NCBI GenBank assembly: GCA_023403475.1
Contig: JAEYEL010000156.1
Coordinates: forward strand, 1-16,925
DNA: 16,925 nucleotides
Direction: 5' to 3'
From: Actinomycetes bacterium
GTDB lineage: Bacteria; Actinomycetota; Coriobacteriia; Coriobacteriales; Eggerthellaceae
Position numbers and translations under genes: made by a program. Of this stretch, positions 1 to 7,423 are shown piece by piece; within the stretch, counting starts at the first letter, position 1, and each line of letters starts with the position of its first letter. The notes below the pieces were generated by a model, which saw only the letters and a list, made by a program, of their open reading frames with translations, did not search any database and was not told where the DNA came from.

Positions 1-53
1 CAACTTTTTTAATATTGATGGATCTGGGGTTGATTGGGAGAATAGGGCGACGC

Positions 54-350
54 CTACCAGGCACTACGTTGCCGTCTCAGATTGAGTAGTAGCCTCGGCT
101 GGTACCAGAGTCGGCAAATGGCGGTACCGCAAATCGGGTGATTCGACAAGTCACCCGACCCCTGTCTCAGTTTTCGGGATCCTTGATAGAAATCTTGGTC
201 AAGCAGTATCGACATATAAGAGATTTGGGTTTGGTTGTTCCAGGGTTCATTCAAAAAGTTGTCGGCGAGAAGCTTTATTTCCGGCAGCATCTTCAAAGGC
301 GTACGCGGCGAAGTTGTGAAGAAGAGTGTTTTACCTTTGATTGTTGACAT
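54..350 (-). pseudogene. N-terminal fragment of a putative AlwI-family type II restriction endonuclease
   Basis: The frame opens at the ATG at 350 (or a TTG at 356), about 16 nt after the stop of the adenine methyltransferase, in the usual order of a restriction-modification pair. The first 55-60 residues look like the start of AlwI-family endonucleases (which cut near GGATC): an FFTTSPRTP stretch, then an MLPEIKLLADNF helix, then WNNQTQISYM and DFYQGS. After DFYQGS (about position 180) the family's conserved continuation is missing in all three frames, and the remaining 35 or so residues to the stop near 54 look like translated non-coding DNA, rich in Arg, Leu and Trp. No catalytic core remains. 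I infer a gene cut short by an insertion or deletion, so it is probably inactive. The family call rests on remembered N-terminal similarity; the truncation itself is clearer than the family name. Confidence 0.5.
134..158. repeat. Hairpin-forming inverted repeat beside the truncated restriction gene (REP- or IS-end-like)
   Basis: TCGGGTGA at 134-141 and TCACCCGA at 151-158 form a perfect 8-bp stem with a 9-nt loop, followed directly by CCCCTGTCTCAG. Two perfect 10-bp palindromes sit close by: CTGGTACCAG at 99-108 and GCGGTACCGC at 121-130. The heptamer GTCTCAG occurs at 74-80 and again at 164-170. The cluster begins where the endonuclease stub loses its homology. It resembles REP elements or the ends of IS200/IS605-type elements, but no transposase is present in the window, so the class is inferred. 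Confidence 0.4.
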
Positions 351-366
351 GGGCAACTGCTTTCTG

Positions 367-1221
367 CTATCGGTTCGACACCAATATGTGCATGCTCTCC
401 GATTTGAATCGGTTGCGAATGTTCACAGCATATGACTTTTCGTATTCGTGGACGATATGGTTTCCATACAGCTGTTCAGTCAAATCTGTCTTTCCTATGA
501 CCAGCAAGGCTCTACAGGGAAGATCGAAAAACGATTGAGCCAGCCGCTTGTGCTCTGCGTGAGAAAACGCACCGCCGAGCTCGGGGTTTCCGTAATCGGA
601 AAAGATGCAATCGTACGGAGGATCTAGAAACACGAAATCGTCGGGTTTGCAAAGATTAAAGACTTCCTGATAGTCTCCCGACATCACCTCGCTTCTTTTA
701 AGCAGGGCAGAATGCGCTTCGGTGATGCCGTCGATATTCAGGTGCTTGTACCTGCCGTAAGGGACATTGTACTCTCCGTTTTTGTTATAACGTATCATTC
801 CCGAATATGCTGTCTTGTTGATGTAAAAATATAGAGCTGCCCAAGAAAACTTCCGCTCGCTTAATCCATTGAACATATCCCTGATTCGATAGTACTCGCT
901 TTCGTTTGCATCCGGCACCCTGTTATCGGGATGCATCCTTTTTAGGGCTTCGAATTCCTTGCGATTCTTTTCGTATGTGTCATGCATCTGAACGAGTTCG
1001 CTTTGAAGAGAGGGGAAGTCGTCTCTGACTCCTCTATAGAAATTCATCAATCCGTCGTTCAGGTCATTGATTATTGCCCTTTCTGGCTCTAAGAAGAAAT
1101 ATAGGGCACCCCCTCCGAAAAAGGGTTCCACATAGCGGTTGTAGTTGTCTGGCACGAACGGGGCTATCTCGGAAAGTTCGCGCTGCTTGCCGCCGCGGTA
1201 TTTAAGCATCGGTTTTATCAA
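367..1221 (-). CDS. D12-class DNA adenine N6-methyltransferase (Dam/M.DpnII-like)
   Basis: Transfers a methyl group from S-adenosylmethionine to the N6 of adenine in a short DNA target, probably as the protective half of a restriction-modification system. With the start used here it is 284 residues, normal for the family. Visible motifs: KYRGGK at residues 7-12 (motif X), PFFGGGAL at 33-40 (motif I, AdoMet binding), INDLN at 51-55, an NKTAYSGMIRYN block at about 135-146 and catalytic DPPY at 200-203 (motif IV). The frame stays open to an ATG at 1317, but I prefer the TTG at 1221: it has AAAGGA 7 nt upstream, gives the family-typical start MIKPMLKYRGGK, and a good promoter with a perfect -10 lies at 1264-1292, inside the longer frame. 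The restriction partner downstream is only a stub. A GATC-containing target is plausible (GGATC if the partner call is right) but not proven. Confidence 0.92.
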   Translation of the reverse strand: MIKPMLKYRGGKQRELSEIAPFVPDNYNRYVEPFFGGGALYFFLEPERAIINDLNDGLMNFYRGVRDDFPSLQSELVQMHDTYEKNRKEFEALKRMHPDNRVPDANESEYYRIRDMFNGLSERKFSWAALYFYINKTAYSGMIRYNKNGEYNVPYGRYKHLNIDGITEAHSALLKRSEVMSGDYQEVFNLCKPDDFVFLDPPYDCIFSDYGNPELGGAFSHAEHKRLAQSFFDLPCRALLVIGKTDLTEQLYGNHIVHEYEKSYAVNIRNRFKSESMHILVSNR

Positions 1222-1263
1222 ACTCAATTCCTTTGACGGGGAATCATTCTTTTCTTGAAAATG

Positions 1264-1292
1264 ATTATACGACAGATTGCCTTGATTGAGAA
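1264..1292 (-). promoter_or_regulatory. Sigma-70-type promoter of the methyltransferase gene
   Basis: Read on the minus strand, TTCTCA (1292-1287) is followed after 17 nt by a perfect TATAAT (1269-1264). The predicted transcript starts near 1257, leaving about 36 nt before the TTG start at 1221. An inverted repeat, AATCATT at 1242-1248 and AATGATT at 1260-1266, overlaps the -10 and the start site and could be an operator. The remainder of 1222-1499 must hold the divergent promoter of the molybdoenzyme block, but I found no convincing -35/-10 pair there. Confidence 0.6.
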
Positions 1293-1499
1293 TTCCGCGT
1301 CTGGCGGTAGCTGTCAAAAAGGTGTAACAAGAGAATACCGTGCTTTACGGGATGCTCGGGCAGGTTCTTTCTGGCATTCTGCAAAGCAAATCCTTTGTTT
1401 CGCGGGATGAAGTTCGGGTAGGCAGTTCGTATAGTGGCTATTGCTCGTGAAGGGTGTTTCAACGGGCTTTGAGAGCGAAGTGAACGGAGGAGGATTCAC

Positions 1500-3833
1500 A
1501 TGTCTAACGATGAACTGAAGCATGTCCGAGGGGGATTGACGCGCCGCCATTTCCTGCAAGGGTTGGCAGTTGGCACACTCGCCGCTTCCGGTTTGGCCGG
1601 GTGCGCACCCAAGGAACAGGAGAAGGCCGCCGACACGAAAGAGGGAGAGGCTTCCGCCGCCGGATACCTGTATGACTGGGAAACCAAGGAGGGCGAGATC
1701 GTTCATGGCGTTTGCCCGAAGAACTGCTATGACACCTGCCGCATCTGCACGAAGGTCATCGATGGCGTGGCGGTGCAGATTCGCGGCGACAGTGAAAACC
1801 CGTGGACGGCGGGTAGCCCTTGCGTCAAAGGTCAGACGTACCTTGACTACCATTACTCGGAAGACCGCATTCTGTATCCTATGAAGCGCGTGGGGGCGAA
1901 AGGCCCCGGCGCTCAGTTTGAGCGCATCACGTGGGATGAAGCGGTCAAGACCGTTACCGATCGGTTCAAGGAGATCATTGCCAACGAAGGCTCGGAAGCC
2001 ATTGTGCCGTACACGTTCTCAGGAACGTTCGGCCTCATCAACGGGTGCTTCTTCAGCGCGGTGCTTCGCTTTTTGTACCGCATGGGCGCCGCCGTCCTCA
2101 TGCCGAACATGTGCGAAGCCGCAGGTGTTGCAGCTATTCCTTACACGCTGGGTGCCGAAAAGGATCTCGATCCCGAGCAGTACGGCAACACCGACCTGTA
2201 CGTATCATGGGGTTCTAACGTGTCCGCCACGTCGGTGCACACCACCAAGTTCTTGAAAGATCTTTGCAAAAACGGTGGGAAGATTGCCGTTGTCAACCCG
2301 GTTCGCATTCCCATTTGCGAATGGGCTGACATGTGGGTGCAGCTGCGCGGCGGCACGGACGTTCCCTTTGTGCTCGGCGTTATCAACGTGATGGTGGAAA
2401 AAGATCTCTACAACAAGGATTACGTTGAGAAGTACTGCATGGGCTTTGACGAGTTGAAGGCTGCAGCGGCCGAATGGCCTGTTGACAAGGTTGCGGAAGT
2501 GTGCGAGATTCCGGCCGAGCAGGTAGAGCAGTTCGCTGAGCTGTATGCCGGGGCGGAAAGCTCCATTATCCAGATCGGCCTGCAGATGAGTCGTGCCTCG
2601 AACGGCGGCTCAAAGGTTCGCGCCATCACGTTCCTTCCGGCGTTGGCCGGCCAGTACGGTAAAGACGCCCATAGCGGCATCATGCATCTTACCGCCTGCT
2701 ACTGGAGCGTGAACGTGGGAGCCATTGCCATGGGTAACGAGTTCATTGGCGGCTTCACTCCCGGCGGCGGGTACGTGACCACGGAAGCGCAGCTCGACCC
2801 GAACATCAAGTACCGCATCATCAACCTTACCGATTTCGGCGATGTTTTGAACGAAGAGGGACGTTATGCTGGCCAGCCCGCACGCGCTTGCTTTGTATAC
2901 AACGGCAACCCGCTCGTGAGTGCGCCTAACACCGATCCCATTCGTCGTGGTTTGGCTCGAGACGACATGTTCGTCGTCGTGTCCGATAAGTGGTATACCG
3001 ATACCGTCGATTATGCCGATATCATACTGCCTTGCACCGATATTCTGGAGACCGAAGACATCCACCAAGACTACCACGCTTGGTATCTGAACCACAACAC
3101 GCCGGCGGTAGAGCCTGCGGGCGAAGCGAAGACCAACGTGGAAATGGCGAACCTGCTCGCGAAGGGCATGGGCTACACCGAAGCATGCTTCGATGACGAC
3201 ATCCCAGCCCTTATGGAGCAGATTCTGGCCGACCCCAATCCTATTTACGGCGACGGGTTGACGTACGAATCGCTCAAGAAGAAGCACTGGATCAAGCTTG
3301 TTGACTTCGTTCCCTATGCCGACGAGCTTAAGAACGGGTTCGCCACGCCTTCCGGCAAGATAGAGTTCTATTCCGAGCAGCTGAAAGAACTCGGGCTTCC
3401 TCCTGTTGTGGAATATGCGCCCCATGCGGAAAGCCGCGACGGAAGCCCCGATCTGTTTGCGAAGTATCCGCTACAGTTCGTGACGGCAACATCAAAGAAC
3501 CTGTGCGGGGGCAATTGGCACAACATCGGAAAGATACGTAATCTGCACGGTCAGCCGTTGCTCTACATCAACTCTGCCGACGCTAGTGCTCGCGGCATAG
3601 CCGACGGCGATGCGGTGGAAGTGTACAACGACCGCGGCGTATGCAATTCTCTTGCCGCTATGGTTGTGGATACCGATGTTGTTGCAGCGGGCACGGTTTT
3701 GGCTCTGAAGAGCACGTGGCCAAAGTTCATGGATGGAAAGACCAACGTCAACTCCACGACGCCCAGCTATTGGGCCGACTTCGGCATGGGCACCACGTTC
3801 CAATCGAATTTGGTCGAAGTGCGCAAGGCGTAA
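1500..3833 (+). CDS. Exported lipoprotein molybdopterin oxidoreductase, DMSO reductase superfamily (module A catalytic subunit)
   Basis: Catalytic subunit carrying a bis-MGD molybdenum cofactor and one [4Fe-4S] cluster; 777 residues, usual for the superfamily. The N-terminus has a twin-arginine signal (TRRHFLQGLA, Arg15-Arg16) and a lipobox (GLAGC, Cys35), so the folded enzyme should be exported by Tat and lipid-anchored on the outer face of the membrane. The cluster ligands are Cys72, Cys76, Cys80 and Cys108 (C-x3-C-x3-C-x27-C). The segment MPNMCEAAG at 201-209 lies where the molybdenum ligand is expected, making Cys205 the candidate, unlike the serine of true DMSO reductases; this ligand call is an inference. 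The start has GGAGGAGG at 1486-1493. A four-cluster Fe-S subunit follows, as in two-subunit enzymes of this superfamily, but no NrfD/DmsC anchor does. Polysulfide, thiosulfate or organic-substrate reductase are all possible, so no substrate is assigned. Confidence 0.9.
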   Translation: MSNDELKHVRGGLTRRHFLQGLAVGTLAASGLAGCAPKEQEKAADTKEGEASAAGYLYDWETKEGEIVHGVCPKNCYDTCRICTKVIDGVAVQIRGDSENPWTAGSPCVKGQTYLDYHYSEDRILYPMKRVGAKGPGAQFERITWDEAVKTVTDRFKEIIANEGSEAIVPYTFSGTFGLINGCFFSAVLRFLYRMGAAVLMPNMCEAAGVAAIPYTLGAEKDLDPEQYGNTDLYVSWGSNVSATSVHTTKFLKDLCKNGGKIAVVNPVRIPICEWADMWVQLRGGTDVPFVLGVINVMVEKDLYNKDYVEKYCMGFDELKAAAAEWPVDKVAEVCEIPAEQVEQFAELYAGAESSIIQIGLQMSRASNGGSKVRAITFLPALAGQYGKDAHSGIMHLTACYWSVNVGAIAMGNEFIGGFTPGGGYVTTEAQLDPNIKYRIINLTDFGDVLNEEGRYAGQPARACFVYNGNPLVSAPNTDPIRRGLARDDMFVVVSDKWYTDTVDYADIILPCTDILETEDIHQDYHAWYLNHNTPAVEPAGEAKTNVEMANLLAKGMGYTEACFDDDIPALMEQILADPNPIYGDGLTYESLKKKHWIKLVDFVPYADELKNGFATPSGKIEFYSEQLKELGLPPVVEYAPHAESRDGSPDLFAKYPLQFVTATSKNLCGGNWHNIGKIRNLHGQPLLYINSADASARGIADGDAVEVYNDRGVCNSLAAMVVDTDVVAAGTVLALKSTWPKFMDGKTNVNSTTPSYWADFGMGTTFQSNLVEVRKA

Positions 3834-3870
3834 GAGCGCATGGCGCGAAAGCAGGCCGAACAGCTAGAGG

Positions 3871-3889
3871 CCGCCTCTTTGGCAGGCGG
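3871..3889 (+). other. Small intercistronic hairpin between module A catalytic and Fe-S genes
   Basis: CCGCCT at 3871-3876 pairs with AGGCGG at 3884-3889 around a 7-nt loop, followed by ATCTCTTT. It lies in the 84-nt gap between two genes expected to form one complex. The stem is short and the T-run broken, so it could be a weak attenuator or an RNA-stability element rather than a true terminator. Confidence 0.3.
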
Positions 3890-3917
3890 ATCTCTTTAAG
3901 ACGAGGAGGAATATCTT

Positions 3918-4439
3918 ATGGCAAGTCAAATGGGCTTTCTTTTGGATCAGAAATATTGCATCGGTTGCCAAACGTGCGTGACCGCATGCCAGATGCGCCA
4001 CCGCTGCCCCGACAACGTGCAAATTCGCAAGGCGACGAGTTTTGAGCAGCAGCCAGTAGGGCCGTGGATTGCCGTTGCCTGCAACCACTGCGAAGAACCC
4101 GCGTGCGTTCCCGTTTGTCCGGCCGGTGCGCTTACCAAACGCGATGACGGTATTGTGGTTCAGGATCACGATTTGTGCATCGGTTGCCAGTCGTGCGTCA
4201 AGGCATGCCCGTACGCGCATCCGGTATATGTCGAGGAAGAGAACAAGACGTTGCGCTGTGACATGTGCGCCGCTCGCCTCGACGCCGGCGATGTTCCTGC
4301 GTGCGTGGAGGCATGCCCGGTGAAGGTGCTCACTGTGGGCACGGTCGAGGAAAACGAGGCGCAGGGCGGCGTTGCGCAAGGCGTTGGTTTCGTAGTGGAA
4401 TCGACAAAGCCGACGACGCGGTTCATTCCCATATCGTAA
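3918..4439 (+). CDS. DmsB-like electron-transfer subunit with four [4Fe-4S] clusters (module A)
   Basis: Relays electrons to or from the molybdenum subunit encoded just upstream. All sixteen cluster cysteines are present in the order typical of DmsB/PhsB/NrfC proteins: Cys14/17/20/24, Cys55/58/63/67, Cys87/90/93/97 and Cys114/117/129/133. At 173 residues it is a compact member (E. coli DmsB is just over 200) with little beyond the ferredoxin folds. It has no signal peptide or membrane segment, so it would have to cross the membrane bound to the Tat-exported partner, as is known for this family. The start has GAGGAGGA 7-8 nt upstream and lies 84 nt after the partner's stop, with a small hairpin between. 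Confidence 0.93.
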   Translation: MASQMGFLLDQKYCIGCQTCVTACQMRHRCPDNVQIRKATSFEQQPVGPWIAVACNHCEEPACVPVCPAGALTKRDDGIVVQDHDLCIGCQSCVKACPYAHPVYVEEENKTLRCDMCAARLDAGDVPACVEACPVKVLTVGTVEENEAQGGVAQGVGFVVESTKPTTRFIPIS

Positions 4440-4463
4440 AGCCTGCAAGAGCATAGTTTAACC

Positions 4464-4495
4464 AACGAGCCGCCTTTGAAAAGTGGCGGCTCGTT
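4464..4495 (+). other. Strong intercistronic hairpin without a T-run
   Basis: AACGAGCCGCC (4464-4474) and GGCGGCTCGTT (4485-4495) form a perfect 11-bp stem with a 10-nt loop, 24 nt after the Fe-S gene. What follows (CGATGAGG) is not T-rich, so a classical Rho-independent terminator is unlikely. It may protect the 3' end of the upstream message or partly uncouple the next gene from module A. Confidence 0.5.
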
Positions 4496-4563
4496 CGATG
4501 AGGAATGCCGGATTGCGTATGCGGGGTGCATGCGCTTAAGACACGCATCTGAGAGGAGATGCC

Positions 4564-7221
4564 ATGAGCAAAGACGACGCTTTGCAGGCCATTGAGGAAC
4601 TTTTCGGGAACAGGGCAAGTCGTACTCAGGTGAGGCGCGTGGTGTACAGTCACGATATGGGCACATTGCCCGATGTGGTGAAGAAGTTCGTCAACACCAT
4701 GCCCGATATGATTGTTCAACCGGAAACCGAAGAAGAGCTATGCCAACTGGTCGCTTTTGCCGCAAAGGAAAACATTCCGCTTGTTCCCCGCGGATCGGCG
4801 TCATCTGGTTACGGTGGCGCGGTTCCCGCATCGGGCGGCGTGGTCGTCGACCTGTACAGAATGCGCGGGCTTACCAAGATCGACGAACAGGCTATGACTG
4901 CAACGGCTAAAGCCGCATCGGTTATAGAAGATCTTGACGCCGCCTTGCGCGCCCGTGGCTTCATGATGCCCGTCATGCCCACCAGTGCGCCTGCGGCCAC
5001 TATTGGCGGTCTCGTTTGTCAAGGCGGCGCAGGCATTGGCAGCTGCTCTCAAAAGACTATGCGCGACAGCCTTGTTGCCGTTACGGCGGTGCTCGGCGAC
5101 GGATCGGTGCGTACGTTCGAAGGCGCCGATCTCGACTTGGTCTACGCTATGGAAGGTATAACCGGCATTGTCACGTCGGTGACGTGGCGCATTCTGTCCG
5201 CAGTGGAAATGCAGTATGTCGCTTTCGGCTTCGCGGGTGCCGAAGCCGCTGAAGGTTTTGCGAGGGCTGCGGTTGCTGCAGGCGCGTGGCATGTGAACAT
5301 GCAGCCGCCCAGCTACGTTGCGCTTAAAAACCGCGCAACCGGCACGGCCCTTCCCGAGCAGTGGATGGTGTTCGCGGCTGCCGAGGCCCTAGATTTGGAA
5401 GAGGCCGCAGCGCGCTACGATGCCAAGGACTACGGTGCCGAAGCAGCTGCGCACGAATGGGAAGAGCGCTACTATCCGCTGCGCGGCAAGAAGTTCGGGC
5501 CTTCCATCATTCCTGTGGATGTGCTCGTTCCCCAAGACGCCCTTGCCGCATTCGACGCTGTTATGATCGGCAAATTCGAGAATTCGTTCGTGTACGAGGC
5601 CACGGCTGTGGGAAGCGAGCTCTTTGCCCTCATAGGCTTTATTCTGGCCGACGAACGCAAGGACGATTTCACCATGTCGTTCGCCAACTCGCTGGTTATT
5701 TCGGAAGCTGCCAAGAAGCTTGGCGGACGCGCCTATGCATCGGGCATGTATCTGACGGCGGAGTCCGAGGCGATTTTCGGACGTGCGCTTTTGGAGAAAG
5801 TTTCGGCTTTTAAGGCCGAGACCGATCCGGCGGGCATTATGAACCCTGGCAAGGTGCTGCCGGTTTCCTTAGACGAGAAGTCGCCTGCGAAGCTTATCGC
5901 ACGGGCTATTGGCTCCGCCCGTGGCGTTGCAGGCATAGGCGCTGCATTGGGGCGCGTGCTCGGTGGCAGAAAAAACGAGGTCGAACAGCTTACCGATCTT
6001 CCCAACAATATGGAGGAAAGCGCCTTCGCTTGTGCTGCCTGCGGTTTTTGCCGCAGTAAATGCACGGTCTTTCTGCCCGATCCTTGGGAGGACAACTCGC
6101 CGCGCGGCAAGTGGTATCTCATCAAGGAATACGCGAAGGGCAACATTCCCTTCGATCTTCCCATGGTGCACAAGCTCAATATCTGCACCACCTGCAAACG
6201 CTGCGAGCAGACATGCGAGGTCTCGCTCAAAATGGCGGACGAGTATCTGGGGGCCAAGCCTTACTTCAAGTCAAAGGGCTTTTCGAACGCCGGTTTGGCG
6301 GCATTACGCGGCAACGTTTTGAACACGGGCAACTTCTGGGGATCTGATGCCGAAGGTCTTGGGTGGCACACTGAAGACATGCGCTTCCAGAAAACGGGCG
6401 AAATTGGTTTCTGGCCTGGCTGCTGGAGTCAAACCATATCGAAGAACGCCGCCCAAAACGTTGTGCATCTGCTGAACGCGGCCGGTATAGAGCCGGTTGA
6501 TTTAAGCGACAACGGAGCCGATATTTGCTGCGGGTTCTACCTGTTCCTTGGGGGCTATGCAGACGATTTCGAGACGCGGGTTGTGGAAAACATCAAGCGC
6601 ATAAACGCTACCGGAGTCAAAAAGGTGCTCACTCCGTGCCCCGCTTGTCTTGCCACGTTCGCCCATCTGTACAAAGGCATTGCCGATGCGCACGGTCTTC
6701 CGTTCGAGATAGAGTTCGTGCACTCCATCGTGGTGTTGAACCAGCTAGTTGAAGACGGTGCTCTCAGGTTGTCGGAAGGCGAGTCCATTGATGCCAAAGT
6801 CACCTACCATGACCCATGTCATCTTGGCCGCTGGTTTGACGTGTACGAAGAGCCGCGCAATTTCATCAAGGCGGTGCCGGGCGTCGAGTTCGAAGACATG
6901 AAGCATAATCGCCAGGATTCACTCTGCTGCGGCTTGGTGAACGCGTTCTACGAGATCGGCAGCGTGCCTACGTCGGGCATAAGCCGCGTCGTTGAGGCAG
7001 ACGAGGTTCACGCCGACTATATTCTCACGGCATGCGCAGGGTGCGGCGTTCAGGTGAACAACATGTGCGTTGCGGCGAACACGCATGCGCGGCAGATGGA
7101 CATCACCGACTTGGCGGCGAAATCGATGGGCTTCGAGGTGTACGATTCGAACGAAGCTGCCCAGACTTATTTCGCGGCAGCCGTTGATCTGTTGAGCACT
7201 TCCACAACGGTACAAGACTAA
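4564..7221 (+). CDS. FAD-linked dehydrogenase fused to a two-cluster ferredoxin domain and two CCG domains
   Basis: An 885-residue cytoplasmic-type protein with no signal peptide, likely oxidising an organic substrate at FAD and passing electrons through Fe-S centres. Domains in order: a PCMH-type FAD-binding domain at about 45-215 (PRGSASSGYGGAVP at 75-88, TSAPAATIGG at 140-149); a FAD-oxidase C-terminal domain to about 433 (ending DPAGIMNPGKVLP); ferredoxin ligands Cys490/493/496/500 and Cys541/544/547/551; and two CCG (heterodisulfide reductase D-type) domains with Cys620, Cys655-656, Cys692/695 and Cys752, Cys788-789, Cys824/827. The order is that of YdiJ- and GlcD-GlpC-type fusions. I could not find the H-x-G-D-G-N-x-H metal motif of D-lactate, glycolate or 2-hydroxyglutarate dehydrogenases; that region reads EATAVGSELFALIGF (345-359). 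The substrate is therefore unknown. The start has AGGAG 5 nt upstream. Confidence 0.88.
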   Translation: MSKDDALQAIEELFGNRASRTQVRRVVYSHDMGTLPDVVKKFVNTMPDMIVQPETEEELCQLVAFAAKENIPLVPRGSASSGYGGAVPASGGVVVDLYRMRGLTKIDEQAMTATAKAASVIEDLDAALRARGFMMPVMPTSAPAATIGGLVCQGGAGIGSCSQKTMRDSLVAVTAVLGDGSVRTFEGADLDLVYAMEGITGIVTSVTWRILSAVEMQYVAFGFAGAEAAEGFARAAVAAGAWHVNMQPPSYVALKNRATGTALPEQWMVFAAAEALDLEEAAARYDAKDYGAEAAAHEWEERYYPLRGKKFGPSIIPVDVLVPQDALAAFDAVMIGKFENSFVYEATAVGSELFALIGFILADERKDDFTMSFANSLVISEAAKKLGGRAYASGMYLTAESEAIFGRALLEKVSAFKAETDPAGIMNPGKVLPVSLDEKSPAKLIARAIGSARGVAGIGAALGRVLGGRKNEVEQLTDLPNNMEESAFACAACGFCRSKCTVFLPDPWEDNSPRGKWYLIKEYAKGNIPFDLPMVHKLNICTTCKRCEQTCEVSLKMADEYLGAKPYFKSKGFSNAGLAALRGNVLNTGNFWGSDAEGLGWHTEDMRFQKTGEIGFWPGCWSQTISKNAAQNVVHLLNAAGIEPVDLSDNGADICCGFYLFLGGYADDFETRVVENIKRINATGVKKVLTPCPACLATFAHLYKGIADAHGLPFEIEFVHSIVVLNQLVEDGALRLSEGESIDAKVTYHDPCHLGRWFDVYEEPRNFIKAVPGVEFEDMKHNRQDSLCCGLVNAFYEIGSVPTSGISRVVEADEVHADYILTACAGCGVQVNNMCVAANTHARQMDITDLAAKSMGFEVYDSNEAAQTYFAAAVDLLSTSTTVQD

Positions 7222-7251
7222 CGGGCGAAGGAGTTTGCAGCGAGGTTCGCG

Positions 7252-7341
7252 GCGAGAAGCGGGGGTTCTCGCTCTTTGAGCGCAGGGCGGAGAGTTGTGT
7301 GGCCGGACGTGCCAATGCGCGGCTGGTCGATAGCGTATCGA
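7252..7341 (+). other. Structured intergenic stretch before the chaperone gene (hairpin plus dyad)
   Basis: The 202-nt gap after the FAD dehydrogenase has no credible gene. It holds GCGAGAA (7252-7258) pairing with TTCTCGC (7266-7272) around a 7-nt loop and followed by TCTTT, which could be a weak terminator. It also holds a dyad, TCGATA-GCG-TATCGA at 7327-7341, that could be a protein-binding site. Together they suggest a regulatory break between the FAD gene and the chaperone/module B genes. No clear promoter was found. Confidence 0.3.
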
Positions 7342-7423
7342 TGCGGTCGGCTGATGACGAAAAGCCATATCTTCGCCCTGCGCAGACTGTGCTTTCGCAA
7401 GGAGAAACGAGGAGTTGAACGGC

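Noticed and set aside
1222..1317. Longer N-terminus for the methyltransferase
   Set aside because: It would place the good -35/-10 promoter inside the gene, and its residues match nothing in the family. The TTG at 1221 has a well-spaced ribosome-binding site.
1407..1435. Promoter for the molybdoenzyme block using TATAGT at 1430-1435
   Set aside because: No -35-like sequence lies 16-18 nt upstream, so the box alone is not enough.
2610..3425. 271-residue minus-strand frame inside the module A catalytic gene
   Set aside because: The plus-strand frame has clear cofactor and cluster motifs; the antisense frame has none and no start signals.
1500..3833. Naming the module A enzyme a catechol dehydroxylase such as Dadh
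   Set aside because: The genus context is suggestive, but no residue seen here separates those enzymes from other DMSO-reductase-family proteins.
4564..7221. Naming the FAD fusion a D-lactate or glycolate dehydrogenase
   Set aside because: The H-x-G-D-G-N-x-H motif expected for those substrates was not found.
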